Source of the DNA: Gottfriedia acidiceleris
Lineage (GTDB): Bacteria > Bacillota > Bacilli > Bacillales > Bacillaceae_G
DNA length: 64,000 nucleotides
Reading direction: 5' to 3'
NCBI RefSeq assembly: GCF_002128425.1
Contig: NZ_NESS01000006.1
Location: 1-64,000, forward strand
This document shows positions 36,289 through 45,951 of the stretch, in pieces. The notes beneath the pieces were generated by a model. That model was given only the letters and a program-made list of their open reading frames with translations, was not told the DNA's origin and searched no databases. The position numbers were made by a program, and so were the translations under genes. How positions within the stretch are numbered: the stretch's first letter is position 1; each line of letters opens with the position of its first letter.

Positions 36289-37005
36289 ATGGAGAATTAT
36301 TTTAAGTATGTGATGTCAAATCTTGAAAAACTATTTACGACACAGAATCAAAAAATTGACGAAGCGGCAACGTGTATTTTTGAAGCCATTCAAAATGGAG
36401 GACGCTTCCTTGTTACTGGCTCTGGTCATTCACATATGTTTGCAGAAGAATTTTATGTAAGAGCAGGTGGGTTTGCTGGGGTCTCTCCAATTTTGCCGAA
36501 TGAGTTTTTTTTACATGACCACCCATTAAAAAGTACTGTAATTGAACGAATAGAAGCTTATGCAAAGGTAATATTTGATTTATACAAAATATGCTCAAAG
36601 GATATTCTTGTGATTGCATCGAATTCGGGAAGAAATGGCATGACTGTTGAACTTGCTAAAATGACTCAAGAATGTGGTGCAAAGGTTATTGCTTTTACCA
36701 ATCCAAACCATCCCGAAGGACCACAATCAAGACATAGTAGCGGAAAATATCTTTGCGACTTTAGTGATGTAGTTATTGATAATTGTACTGGACCTGGAGA
36801 TGCTCACTTTTTTGTAGAAGAGGCAAATACAGGTATGGGGGCAACATCCACTATAGCTGGAGCCTTTGTTGCTCAAACAATTTCTATATTAATAGCAAAA
36901 AAATACCATCAAGCTGGATTAAAACCGCCTGTGTTTAAAAGCTCTAACGTAGATGGTGGAGATGAATGGAATAAAGAGCTGTTTGCTAAGTATTATGGTG
37001 TTTAA
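36289..37005 (+). CDS. SIS-domain phosphosugar-binding protein (UPF0309-like)
   Basis: A 238-residue single SIS domain protein. VTGSGHSHMFAEEFYVRAGG (about 43-62) and VIASNSGRNGMTVELAK form the sugar-phosphate pocket. The EANTGMGATSTIAGAF stretch near 183-200 is typical of the 'sugar isomerase domain' group. It is not MurQ: the MurNAc-6P etherase signature is absent. Isomerase, epimerase or sugar-phosphate sensing roles are possible. AGGTAGAGGAAAT precedes the ATG at 36289. Last gene of the four-gene operon; no strong terminator follows. Confidence 0.75.
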   Translation: MENYFKYVMSNLEKLFTTQNQKIDEAATCIFEAIQNGGRFLVTGSGHSHMFAEEFYVRAGGFAGVSPILPNEFFLHDHPLKSTVIERIEAYAKVIFDLYKICSKDILVIASNSGRNGMTVELAKMTQECGAKVIAFTNPNHPEGPQSRHSSGKYLCDFSDVVIDNCTGPGDAHFFVEEANTGMGATSTIAGAFVAQTISILIAKKYHQAGLKPPVFKSSNVDGGDEWNKELFAKYYGV

Positions 37006-37009
37006 TTAT

Positions 37010-37468
37010 TAATTGAATAACTAGTAAAAAGGACCTTGAAATAAAAGGGACCTAAAAAGATTTATCTAAAACTTATTGACTCATATTTGCGTCCCCAGTT
37101 TTTGGGTGCGCTTTTTCGCGTTTGAACTGATTAAAGTGTTTACCTCGCATTACGGAATTTCTAATACATTGTTAAGAAATGCTTAAAACAACCAAAAGTG
37201 TAGATTCCTTTAGCATAGGGTTTTTAAAGCTATGATTAGGATTTTTTGTATACAAAAGAATTAGAAGTGGTTTGTGTTAGTAAAATGTACCTGTATTTAA
37301 CTGTAGGACATAGGACGTATTATTACAGTAGAATATAGCGTGATATATGAACTAGACGTATTTGTTTTAAATTGCGAACTATTTTGGAAAAATTCAAACT
37401 GTTAAATAGATTTGTTGGAAAGTAAACTTAAAATACTAGATTAGGCATCTAGGGTGGTGAGGTAATGT
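37010..37468 (+). other. Intergenic region before the PRD regulator
   Basis: About 460 bases with no gene seen. It contains GCGTCCCCA at 37089-37097 (inverse of the motif at 15422), a GC-richer patch TGGGTGCGCTTTTTCGCG at 37103-37120, and AT-rich sequence. A weak promoter may be TTGTTG near 37411 with TACTAG about 16 bases on. No clear terminator follows the SIS gene. Confidence 0.3.
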
Positions 37469-39409
37469 ATGCGAAGAGATTTAATTTTGCAATATTTGTA
37501 TCAAAAAGGAAAATCACTAACTTCACATGAACTTGAATCAGAATTCGCCATTTCTAATCGTACTTTACGAAACGAGTTAAAAGAATTAAACGCGATTGGA
37601 GAAAAGTCCGGATTTGTGATTCAGAAAAAACGAGGTGAAGGCTATTTACTTCATGTAGAAAACCAAGAGTTGGTTCAAACGTATATGAAAGAAATAGACG
37701 GGGCATTAGCTCCAGACTTACCTCGTGTTCGAGTGAATAATATTATTATGCTTTTGCTTCAAACGACTGAGTTTCAAACGATTGATATGTTTGCTGATAG
37801 TCTAATGATTAGCAGATCGACAGTATTTACAGACATGATTGAAGTTGAAAAGCAAGTAAGGATTTTTGATTTAAAAGTAGAAACAAAATCACGCTACGGA
37901 GTTCGTTTACTTGGGGATGAAACGAATTTTAGAAGAGCGTTTTCCTACTTCCTAAGTCAAAAAGAAACAGGTTTGTTAAAGAAGTCAATTTATCAAACTT
38001 TTGAGAAAGCGTTTCCATTTGAGGAAATTCGAGCTGTTTTGAGTGAAGAAGTACAGAATAATCAACTGAAATTAAGTTATTTTGCATTAGAAAACATTTT
38101 AGTGCATATCCAAGTACTCTCGTTTCGAGTAACTCAACACAACTTTATCTTGCCTAATCAAGAAAAAAAGTTAGATGTTTCTCTAATCAAACCATCGTTT
38201 ATGAATATAGCAAGGAGAATTTGTGAAATTCTTTCTGAACTATATCATGTTGTATTGCCTGAGAGTGAAATTATCTATTTAGCTGCACACATAAGTGGTA
38301 AATCTAGTGTAGACGATATTGAAGAACATGAAAAAAATGACTTAAAACAAAAACTAAAGAATTGTTTAGAAAGATTAGATCAAACATTCTTAACTCAGTT
38401 TTCAGGTGATCAGCAACTTTTAAATACGCTGATCATGCATATGTATCCATTGTTAAGAAGATTATATTTTAATTTAAAGCTTACGAATCCATTGATAGAC
38501 GATGTATACAGTAGGTATTCAGATGTGTTTATGATTGCTTTAAATTTTTCTGAAATGATAAAGGAAATATGGGGATTCGAACTTTCTAGTGACGAAATGG
38601 GTTACATTACAATGCATCTAGCAGCTCACGTGGAAAGGGAGAAGCAAAAACAATTAAGTTCCTATAAAAAAATTCTACTATCTTACGGATTAGGAGCAGG
38701 ATCGGCTGATTTAATGAAAATGAAACTTGAGACACTTTTTCAAGGGGCAATAATTGACGTCGTTTTGTATAGTGAGCTACAATCATTAAATTTAGAAAAT
38801 TATGATTTATTAGTTTCATCGACTTCGATTCCTTTTGACAATCTTTCAATTCCGTATATTCAAGTAGCACCAATACTAACTGAAACGGATGTCCAAAGAA
38901 TTCGTCGTACACTGACTAGATACCCGGCTAATAAAGTTAAAGAAGATGTACCTACACTTTTATCTTTATTTCATACAGATTTGTTTTATATAGAAGAAAG
39001 CAAAGAGTTGTTTGACTACAAAGACTTTATTAAAGAAAAGGCAAATAGAGTTGTTGAACTTGGATTTGCCGCACCTAACTATCCTGCTTTAGTTGTCGAC
39101 CGTGAAGAAAAAATATCGACAATACTGCAAAATGGGATCGCTGCGCCACATGCATTAAAAATGGTTGCGATCCAGGATTCAATCAGTGTGGTGATTTTTA
39201 AAAATCCGCCAACAATCGATGGAAAAGTTGTACAAATCCTATTCTTAATTAATCTTCGTGCCGGAGACTTGTTTTTACACAAAGAGTTAAGTCGATTATT
39301 TTTACATTTAATGGATCACCCCGAGACGAAACAGAAAGTATTAAAATCAAATAATTTCAATGATTTTCAGTATGAGATTTCAAAAATCTTGTTCCAGTAT
39401 GGCTCGTAA
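37469..39409 (+). CDS. PRD and PTS-domain transcriptional activator (LicR/MtlR type)
   Basis: A 646-residue BglG/LicR-family DNA-binding activator. An N-terminal DeoR-like HTH (about 1-60) and a second HTH-like segment are followed by two PTS regulation domains with HIQ and AAHISG / YITMHLAAHVE histidines. An EIIB-like domain (about 405-490) and a C-terminal EIIA-like domain with H561 in AAPHALKM follow. Such proteins read PTS phosphorylation state and activate the neighbouring PTS operon. It probably controls the secreted protein and/or the celB-type PTS downstream. TGAGGTAATGT precedes the ATG; 94 bases separate it from the next gene. Confidence 0.9.
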   Translation: MRRDLILQYLYQKGKSLTSHELESEFAISNRTLRNELKELNAIGEKSGFVIQKKRGEGYLLHVENQELVQTYMKEIDGALAPDLPRVRVNNIIMLLLQTTEFQTIDMFADSLMISRSTVFTDMIEVEKQVRIFDLKVETKSRYGVRLLGDETNFRRAFSYFLSQKETGLLKKSIYQTFEKAFPFEEIRAVLSEEVQNNQLKLSYFALENILVHIQVLSFRVTQHNFILPNQEKKLDVSLIKPSFMNIARRICEILSELYHVVLPESEIIYLAAHISGKSSVDDIEEHEKNDLKQKLKNCLERLDQTFLTQFSGDQQLLNTLIMHMYPLLRRLYFNLKLTNPLIDDVYSRYSDVFMIALNFSEMIKEIWGFELSSDEMGYITMHLAAHVEREKQKQLSSYKKILLSYGLGAGSADLMKMKLETLFQGAIIDVVLYSELQSLNLENYDLLVSSTSIPFDNLSIPYIQVAPILTETDVQRIRRTLTRYPANKVKEDVPTLLSLFHTDLFYIEESKELFDYKDFIKEKANRVVELGFAAPNYPALVVDREEKISTILQNGIAAPHALKMVAIQDSISVVIFKNPPTIDGKVVQILFLINLRAGDLFLHKELSRLFLHLMDHPETKQKVLKSNNFNDFQYEISKILFQYGS

Positions 39410-39503
39410 TGTTGAGGAAAAAAAATTTTGAATTGATAATTAAAAAAGGCGATATAGAAGAATAAATCAAAATTAAAAAGATAATTCATTTGGAGGAAGA
39501 TAA

Positions 39504-42500
39504 ATGAAAAGAAATAAATGGATTTTAGGTAGAGCACTTCCGGCTTCTGTACTAGCTGCATCAATGTTTGCAACTCCATTTAGTGGGGTTGTTGTAAAAG
39601 CTGCACCAACTATATCAACTCAATCAGTAGCGCCAATCTCAACTGGCACTAAAATTTTTATGAATACGACACAAATCACTCATGCAAAACCAAGTGGATT
39701 AGATACAACAAAGCCAGTAAAATGGACAACTTCTGATCCATACGTTGCATATGTTGACACGATTGGTAATGCAAAAGGTGATTACAGCGGAAAGATTCTA
39801 GGTGTTTCTGGTGGTTCTGCAATTATTACAGGTACTGGAGTTGATACTAAAGGTAACACTGCAACTGTGAATATTACAGTTTCTGTAGTAGAGACACAAT
39901 CATCTACTAATCTAGAAAAGGTAGTTTACTATTACAATGCAGGAGACTCAAATATTCCGGCTGCTCTTAAAGAAACAAAGTGGGAAACAACAAAAATTCC
40001 TACTGCACCATCAGGAGCTAAATTCCCATCTAAAAGCTATGTTGGCTATGTAAATGGAGAAAAGGGCGTAAAATGGCTGGTTTCAAAGGATACATTAATC
40101 AAGTCAAACGATAAAATTATTCTTGGTGATGATAGAGCTCATGGAGTAATTTCTGGGATCATATCTGATGCAATTACACTTTACGATCCAAACTTAGCAC
40201 CAGCAGATCAAATTCAATATCTACAAGGTGGACGATATATACCTCAAACTGGTGAATCTTCTGGTTCCGGTACGAATAATTCAGGTTCTGCTGCAACTTT
40301 TAATGCTAAAGAAGTGATTACCAACATTATGCCTGATGGTAATAATGGACTTTGGGTACTAGGTGAAAAAGGTAATGCAACACATATCGTTAGAAAGCAA
40401 ATGTCACTAATGGGTAAATCTTTACTACAAACAGAGATTTCTAGAAACTATACAGACAGATTTGGATTCCAATCTGGTAGTATGTCTTTCTCTTCTACAG
40501 CGGATATGATTAAGGCCCTTATGACAGCCGATAAAGACGCAGCTAGAGCAACAGGCGATACAGACAATGACGGTCTTTGGACGACAATGTATGCTTCTGG
40601 TGAAATCTGGAGATACAACTACATGAAGAAAAACTTCGGAGCATCAGATGAAAGAACAAAAGATGCAAAAGCATCTGCTATTCGTGCAGTTGAATCAATC
40701 GTAACGCTTGGTTATGTATCTGGTACACAATTAAAAGTAACATCTAAAAACAATGTAAACGACTATGTGTATGTTGTTAACTCTTATGGTGGAAACGTAT
40801 CAACGATTGTTGCAGCAAAAGAATGGCTTGCAAAGAACGAAGGAAAGCCAGTTTACGTTGATGAAAATGGGAAATATACATTAACTGACACAGGTCGTCC
40901 TGCTGCATCGGGCTTCTTTGCTAGATCGTACAAAGTTAGCACGAGTAACAATGGTGCTACAGTTCCAGAAGCTGAAACTTGGGATAATGCATGGATTAAA
41001 AAGAAGGCAGGACAAGCTAAAGATATCAATGGAAAAACAGTTTACTATAATGTCGCAGGTTCTTTCAAAAATGGAACTAGTTCTGCTCTTAAAGCTTATG
41101 ACACAGTAGCAGTGCCTCCACGTTTAACAAATATATTTGCAAGCCAAAACGAAGGTTTTGATGCTGATACAAAAGCTTTAGACTCAAATAAAGTAGTATA
41201 CAAAGCAACAACATCTACAGATGAATTAGTAGGTCATTATTTTGCGCTTGATTTAGCATATAAAGCGTTCAAAGACGAAGATCCAGAACTTGCAGCGCTT
41301 ATCAAAAATAATATGATTAACCACACAAATGCACTAATTTTAAACAATTATTTCCAACTGACTGTTAATGGTGAAAACCCGACTGAATCTCGTTTTAATG
41401 AGGGACTTCAAAGCGGAGAAGTAAATGGATTAAACGTTCCAAATGCTCCAACTAGATGGGCAAATTTGAACCCTGAATACCTTGATGGTAATAAGGATGC
41501 ATGGGGAAGAGACGCCGACTATGAAGATGGTCCTTTAAATGCTCAATTACTGTTACAAGCACTTGCAGTTGCAAAAGATTTTGGCGGATATACTCATGAA
41601 GAAAAAGCAATCCTTAAAGCTCAAGGTGTAAATGTAATTGAACCACTAGATTTTGCAAACGAATACAAAGTAATGAATGGCCAAAAGGCGACAACAAAAG
41701 CTAATGAACACAATGATTTTGAAGTAAGATATCCAAAAACATATAACTCAAAATCGATGCTTGATATGACTTTACAATATCTAGCTAGATACTTTGGTAT
41801 TGCTGCGCATAACGGTGATGATATCGGTATAAGCGGTGTAACTCACGAATCATATATGAACTATTCTGATGAAGAAGAAGAAGCACTAGCATATTACACA
41901 TTATCTCACCATGCTGATAAATATAACGGTGACGAAATCTTAGAAGGCATGAACCAATGGTGGACAAACGAAAAGAGAGAGAAAAACCCGTTCATGTCAA
42001 CTTTCTACGCTGCTTCACTAGGAGCATTGAAAGCTAAAGGGATTGATATCGGAAATGCAAAAGTTGACCTTGCAGGTGCAAATTGGCAAATGACACGTAT
42101 ACCTAATAATTTCATGAACTGGGATGTACTTTCTGCAAACAGAAATGACGTAACACATGTAGCACCAAACCTTATGGTTGACCAACTAATTCCACGTGAT
42201 GAAGTGATGATGTCTAAATACAACACAAACATATTCGGAACGATGGATAGAAGAACAATCGACTCTGGAAACAGTAGAACAATGGAGTCTTCAACTGTAA
42301 TATCAATGCCTTACTGGATCACTCAAAACCCTGAAGATGCTGCTAACGTAGAAGTTTTAGGATCAAAAGTGACTACACCAGTTAATAAAGGTACTGAGAG
42401 CTTAGATTATCCAACTAACATCGCAAAGATGAATCCTCATGCGAAATATAATGAAGATACACATACATTTACGATTTATGTCGGTGACTCAGTTAAGCTG

Positions 42501-43136
42501 GATGCAAAAACAACGGGTTATATTAAGAATGTGTCTTGGGCAACAAATGCATGGGATCAAGCGGGATACATCAATGGATTACCAACACAAATTAATGCTG
42601 ATTCAAATGTATCTGGAGTGATCGACTTAAGAAATATTGCAACTTACGGTGATGAAGGAAACGTAAGGCCAACAGATTTAAGTGTAAATGGCGAGTACTA
42701 TGGTTCTTATGCAACTGGTTTAAAACCAGGAACATGTACGGTTTCGGCGTATGTTATTGATGGATTTTTTAGAACGCCTGCTAAAATAACATACACAATC
42801 AATGTTGTAGACCCTAAGAAATCAGTAGGACCAAGTGCTCCTGCTAAGCTTGACAAGAATTCTTTTGCCTATCCATCATGGTTAAAAAATGCAATGGCTG
42901 AGTCTAACTTAAATACGGATGGGAATAAATTTATAGAAGTTAGTTACGAATCATCTTCACCAGACGATGTAGCCGTTGACAGTGAAACTGGGGTTGTTAC
43001 GTATAAAACAGATAAACCAACTAAGATCACTGCAACTGTTGTGTACTCTGCAATGACAATTGATGGAGAACCTAGATTTGAAACTGATAGCCACGTGATG
43101 ACTTTTGTACGCACTTTATATAAGGATGCGAAATAA
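39504..43136 (+). CDS. Large secreted protein with Ig-like ends and a predicted alpha/alpha-barrel core, function unknown
   Basis: A 1210-residue exported protein. The signal peptide (about 1-34) has a lysine/arginine start and an AxA-like cleavage site at VKAAP. A Big_2-like domain spans about 45-130 (VKWTTSDPYVAYV...GGSAIITGTG). A Ser/Gly/Asn linker near 252-266 precedes a helical core of about 700 residues. The core contains DTDNDGLWTTMYASGE (about 352-367), ASGFFARSY and TSTDELVGHYFAL (about 569-581), motifs that recall six-hairpin glycosidase-like toroids. Two more Ig-like stretches close the protein. There is no LPXTG, SLH or lipobox anchor. Its place between a PTS regulator and a PTS operon suggests polysaccharide or glycan processing; I do not recognise the exact family. 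TTGGAGGAAGATAA precedes the ATG. Confidence 0.75.
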   Translation: MKRNKWILGRALPASVLAASMFATPFSGVVVKAAPTISTQSVAPISTGTKIFMNTTQITHAKPSGLDTTKPVKWTTSDPYVAYVDTIGNAKGDYSGKILGVSGGSAIITGTGVDTKGNTATVNITVSVVETQSSTNLEKVVYYYNAGDSNIPAALKETKWETTKIPTAPSGAKFPSKSYVGYVNGEKGVKWLVSKDTLIKSNDKIILGDDRAHGVISGIISDAITLYDPNLAPADQIQYLQGGRYIPQTGESSGSGTNNSGSAATFNAKEVITNIMPDGNNGLWVLGEKGNATHIVRKQMSLMGKSLLQTEISRNYTDRFGFQSGSMSFSSTADMIKALMTADKDAARATGDTDNDGLWTTMYASGEIWRYNYMKKNFGASDERTKDAKASAIRAVESIVTLGYVSGTQLKVTSKNNVNDYVYVVNSYGGNVSTIVAAKEWLAKNEGKPVYVDENGKYTLTDTGRPAASGFFARSYKVSTSNNGATVPEAETWDNAWIKKKAGQAKDINGKTVYYNVAGSFKNGTSSALKAYDTVAVPPRLTNIFASQNEGFDADTKALDSNKVVYKATTSTDELVGHYFALDLAYKAFKDEDPELAALIKNNMINHTNALILNNYFQLTVNGENPTESRFNEGLQSGEVNGLNVPNAPTRWANLNPEYLDGNKDAWGRDADYEDGPLNAQLLLQALAVAKDFGGYTHEEKAILKAQGVNVIEPLDFANEYKVMNGQKATTKANEHNDFEVRYPKTYNSKSMLDMTLQYLARYFGIAAHNGDDIGISGVTHESYMNYSDEEEEALAYYTLSHHADKYNGDEILEGMNQWWTNEKREKNPFMSTFYAASLGALKAKGIDIGNAKVDLAGANWQMTRIPNNFMNWDVLSANRNDVTHVAPNLMVDQLIPRDEVMMSKYNTNIFGTMDRRTIDSGNSRTMESSTVISMPYWITQNPEDAANVEVLGSKVTTPVNKGTESLDYPTNIAKMNPHAKYNEDTHTFTIYVGDSVKLDAKTTGYIKNVSWATNAWDQAGYINGLPTQINADSNVSGVIDLRNIATYGDEGNVRPTDLSVNGEYYGSYATGLKPGTCTVSAYVIDGFFRTPAKITYTINVVDPKKSVGPSAPAKLDKNSFAYPSWLKNAMAESNLNTDGNKFIEVSYESSSPDDVAVDSETGVVTYKTDKPTKITATVVYSAMTIDGEPRFETDSHVMTFVRTLYKDAK

Positions 43137-43213
43137 ACAGTTTCATAGATTCACAAGGTGGTTCAGTTATCAAATTCAAACTTTAAATCTTAAATACTAA
43201 AAGAAATAATAAA

Positions 43214-43256
43214 AGGATCTTGGTATATGAGGAAATCCTTGATTTGCCAAGATCCT
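43214..43256 (+). other. Hairpin between the secreted-protein gene and EIIC
   Basis: AGGATCTTGG (43214-43223) and CCAAGATCCT (43247-43256) form a 10-bp perfect stem with a 23-base loop and no T tract. It ends 25 bases before the EIIC start, close to the ribosome site GAGAGGGG. It may adjust PTS expression or stability; a BglG-type antiterminator site is not evident. Confidence 0.55.
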
Positions 43257-43281
43257 ATATCCTTAGAGAGGGGATAAAGAA

Positions 43282-44586
43282 ATGAAAAGTAATTTTTTTG
43301 AGAAAAAATTCTTACCGATCGCTTCGAAAATAGGTAATCAAAGACACTTACTTGCTTTGCGAGACGGTATTATGTTTGCCATGCCACTAATGATCATTGG
43401 TTCATTTTTCATTATCGTAGCTTGGTTAGAAGCAGATTGGTATCAAAACTTCATGTCAAAAGTATTTGGCGAAAATTGGAATGCTTTCGGAGATATCGTA
43501 TATAACGGTTCAATGGGGATAATCGCTTTAGTGGCAGTATTTGGGGTAGCTTACTCCTTAGCAAGTAGTTATAAAGTTGATAAAAAGAATATTGATGGAG
43601 TTCCAGCTGGCGTATTAGCATTAGCAAGTTATTTAATTGTTAATATTATGAGCACGTTTAAAGACGGGAAGGAAAGTGTATCAGCTTGGTCACCTGATCT
43701 ATTTGGTGCACAATACTTGTTCGTTGGATTAATTGTTGCAATTATTACTGCTGAAATTTATCGTTTCTTCTTACAAAAGAAGATTATCATTACGTTACCA
43801 GATACTGTACCGCCAACAGTTTCACGTTCATTTACTGCTCTTATTCCTGGTTTCGTGATTATCCTTTTCTTCTTATTAGTTCGTTACGGATTTAGTCATA
43901 CTGGTTGGGGAGATTTTGCAACATTTATTCATAAGGTTGTGACACAACCATTTACCATTTTAGGTTCAACTTATCTTGGTACACTTGTCGCATGTTTAAT
44001 GGAACATCTTTTATGGAGCTTTGGAATCCACGGTTCATCGATTATTACGTCTGTTATGGAACCAATTTGGATTACAAATGCTGATGCTAACTTAGCAGCA
44101 GTTAAAGCAGGTAAGGAGTTACCACATATCATTACGTATACATTCTATGAGAATGGTATCTGGATGGGTGGTTCTGGAGCTACTTTACCAGTTGCGATCT
44201 ATATGACGTTTTTAGCGAAGTCAAAACTTCTTAAGAAGGTAGGACGTCTAGCGATTGGACCTTCTATATTTAACGTAAATGAGCCAATTATGTTTGGTGT
44301 TCCAATTGTTTTAAATCCATTTTTAATGATTCCTTATATTCTAGCGCCAGTAGCAGTATTAACAGTTACGTACTTTGGTACGGCAATGGGAATTTTCCCA
44401 CATACGACTGGTACAATCATCCCATGGACAACCCCATACTTCATAAGTGGTTATCTTATGACAGGTGGTAAGATTATGGGTGTAGTCATGCAATTGGTAG
44501 CTTTTGCAGTGGCTTCGCTCATTTGGTTCCCATTCATTCGCATGTGGGATAAGAAAAATTTAGAATTGGAGAAAGCTAGTAAATAA
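43282..44586 (+). CDS. PTS lactose/cellobiose-family EIIC permease
   Basis: 434 residues with about ten membrane segments. The FFEKKFLPIASKIGNQRHLLALRDGIMFAMPLMIIGSFF start, the LWSFGIHGSSI substrate loop and the SIFNVNEPIMFGVPIVLNP motif are hallmarks of CelB/LicC permeases. It imports and phosphorylates a beta-linked disaccharide using EIIB and EIIA encoded just downstream. GAGAGGGGATAAAGAA precedes the ATG. Which sugar is taken up cannot be read from sequence. Confidence 0.93.
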   Translation: MKSNFFEKKFLPIASKIGNQRHLLALRDGIMFAMPLMIIGSFFIIVAWLEADWYQNFMSKVFGENWNAFGDIVYNGSMGIIALVAVFGVAYSLASSYKVDKKNIDGVPAGVLALASYLIVNIMSTFKDGKESVSAWSPDLFGAQYLFVGLIVAIITAEIYRFFLQKKIIITLPDTVPPTVSRSFTALIPGFVIILFFLLVRYGFSHTGWGDFATFIHKVVTQPFTILGSTYLGTLVACLMEHLLWSFGIHGSSIITSVMEPIWITNADANLAAVKAGKELPHIITYTFYENGIWMGGSGATLPVAIYMTFLAKSKLLKKVGRLAIGPSIFNVNEPIMFGVPIVLNPFLMIPYILAPVAVLTVTYFGTAMGIFPHTTGTIIPWTTPYFISGYLMTGGKIMGVVMQLVAFAVASLIWFPFIRMWDKKNLELEKASK

Positions 44587-44636
44587 TACTCCGAGACAAA
44601 TACATGGATAATTGATTAGAAGAAGGGACTACAACT

Positions 44637-45161
44637 ATGGAAAATCGACAAAAAATTATTACTTCGTTTCGATTAAAAAGAATCGGTGCCTTTGTCATTG
44701 ATGCAATAATTGTTTCGATCATCTTGTCAATTGTATATCGAATCACAGGACTACCAAACTTTCCAGGGGTTCTAGCAAATATGATTGAGCTTCAAAAAAC
44801 AGCGAGAGGTTCTGTTGGACAAGATGCAGCCGTAAAGGTAATGGCCCTTTTTAATCAAGCATTTCTCCAATCGCTTTTAATCTATTTTTGTTATGAAGTT
44901 ATAACGACCTTATTATTAAGAGGATCAACAATTGGAAAAGTAATCTTTCGATTGAAGTTAACACGTGTTAATAACAAAAAGGGAAAGCTTCCTTATGTAT
45001 TATTAGTGATTGTTAGAAGTTTCTTTAAATTTTTGACAATGTTTATTTTTCAAGGTATCCCGTTCTTCTTATCCTTTATTAGCATGTTTACTAATCAAAA
45101 ATCATTAGCTGTACACGATCGAATTGGTCGATTTGTCGTTATTAATAAGAACGAAGTATAA
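44637..45161 (+). CDS. RDD-family membrane protein
   Basis: A 174-residue protein with three or more hydrophobic segments. KRIGAFVIDAIIVSIILS (about 14-31) is the RDD signature with its acidic residue; GSTIGKVIFRLKLTRV follows the second helix and AVHDRIGRFVVI closes the domain. RDD proteins are thought to take part in small-ion or solute transport, but most are uncharacterised. Its position between EIIC and EIIB in a PTS operon is unusual. GAAGAAGGGACTACAACT precedes the ATG. Confidence 0.82.
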   Translation: MENRQKIITSFRLKRIGAFVIDAIIVSIILSIVYRITGLPNFPGVLANMIELQKTARGSVGQDAAVKVMALFNQAFLQSLLIYFCYEVITTLLLRGSTIGKVIFRLKLTRVNNKKGKLPYVLLVIVRSFFKFLTMFIFQGIPFFLSFISMFTNQKSLAVHDRIGRFVVINKNEV

Positions 45162-45189
45162 AAACTTACTAAAGAAAGAGGAAATTACC

Positions 45190-45498
45190 GTGAATATCTT
45201 ACTTTGCTGCGCTGCTGGCATGTCAACAAGTCTAATCGTTTCAAAAATGGAAAAGGTTGCTGAATCAAAAGGGATTTCAGCACATATATGGGCAGTTTCT
45301 GAATCAGTTGTTCGTTCAGAAATTGAAGAAGCTGATGTGTTATTGTTAGGTCCACAAGTACGTTTCCTTTTAGAAGAAATGGAAGAAATCTGTGAAGAGA
45401 AAAATATTCCAGTTGAAGTAATTAATATGATGAATTATGGCATGTGTGATGGTGAAGCTATATTAGAGCAGGCTATCAACTTAATAGAAAATAAGTAG
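45190..45498 (+). CDS. PTS lactose/cellobiose-family EIIB
   Basis: A 102-residue phosphocarrier. The start is GTG at 45190, 7 bases after AAAGAGGA; a longer in-frame reading from 45124 overlaps the RDD gene and adds residues foreign to the family. The phosphorylated cysteine is C7 in MNILLCCAAGMSTSL. It takes phosphate from EIIA and passes it to the sugar bound by EIIC. Confidence 0.93.
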   Translation: MNILLCCAAGMSTSLIVSKMEKVAESKGISAHIWAVSESVVRSEIEEADVLLLGPQVRFLLEEMEEICEEKNIPVEVINMMNYGMCDGEAILEQAINLIENK

Positions 45499-45639
45499 TA
45501 CTTATTGTTGAGAATTGACTCTTCTGATCTTTGCTTAAACAAAATACGATGAATACCTTAAAGGTTTAAACATTTTAATGATAACCATAGGGATATGACG
45601 ATAAAGAATTTATATTAATAAAGAGAGGAGGTCAGTTTT

Positions 45640-45951
45640 ATGGTGAAAAATGAAACTGAAATTTTCACACTGATTCTTCATGGTGGAAATGGTCGTAGTG
45701 CAGCTATGGAAGCGATTCAAGCAGCAAAAAAACAAGACTTCGATTTAGCGCGCAAGAAATTGAAAGAAGCAGGTGATGCTTTAAATGAAGCACATCATAT
45801 TCAAACAACGCTTATTCAATCAGAGATAGGTGGCACTCAAACGGAGATTTCACTTTTAATGATTCATGCTCAAGATCACTTAATGAATGCAATGACTGTA
45901 AAAGACTTGGCAAAAGAGTTCGTTGACATGTATGAAAGGGGCCTAAAATAA
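45640..45951 (+). CDS. PTS lactose/cellobiose-family EIIA
   Basis: A 103-residue three-helix protein (LicA/CelC type). It has the [15 protein letters not shown] helix and H76 in [11 protein letters not shown], the site phosphorylated by HPr. AGAGAGGAGGTCAGTTTT precedes the ATG. A 141-base gap separates it from EIIB; its stop overlaps the GH4 start (TAATG). Confidence 0.94.
   Translation: MVKNETEIFTLILHGGNGRSAAMEAIQAAKKQDFDLARKKLKEAGDALNEAHHIQTTLIQSEIGGTQTEISLLMIHAQDHLMNAMTVKDLAKEFVDMYERGLK

Noticed and set aside
36289-37005. Annotation of the SIS protein as MurQ etherase
   Set aside because: The protein is shorter than MurQ (about 300 residues) and lacks the etherase signature and C-terminal helical region.
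43214-43256. Considered as a ribonucleic antiterminator (RAT) site for a BglG/LicT protein
   Set aside because: There is no overlapping terminator with a T tract, and the nearby regulator has DNA-binding HTH domains rather than an RNA-binding CAT domain.
45499-45639. Gap between EIIB and EIIA checked for a small gene
   Set aside because: Only frames of a few codons without ribosome sites were found.
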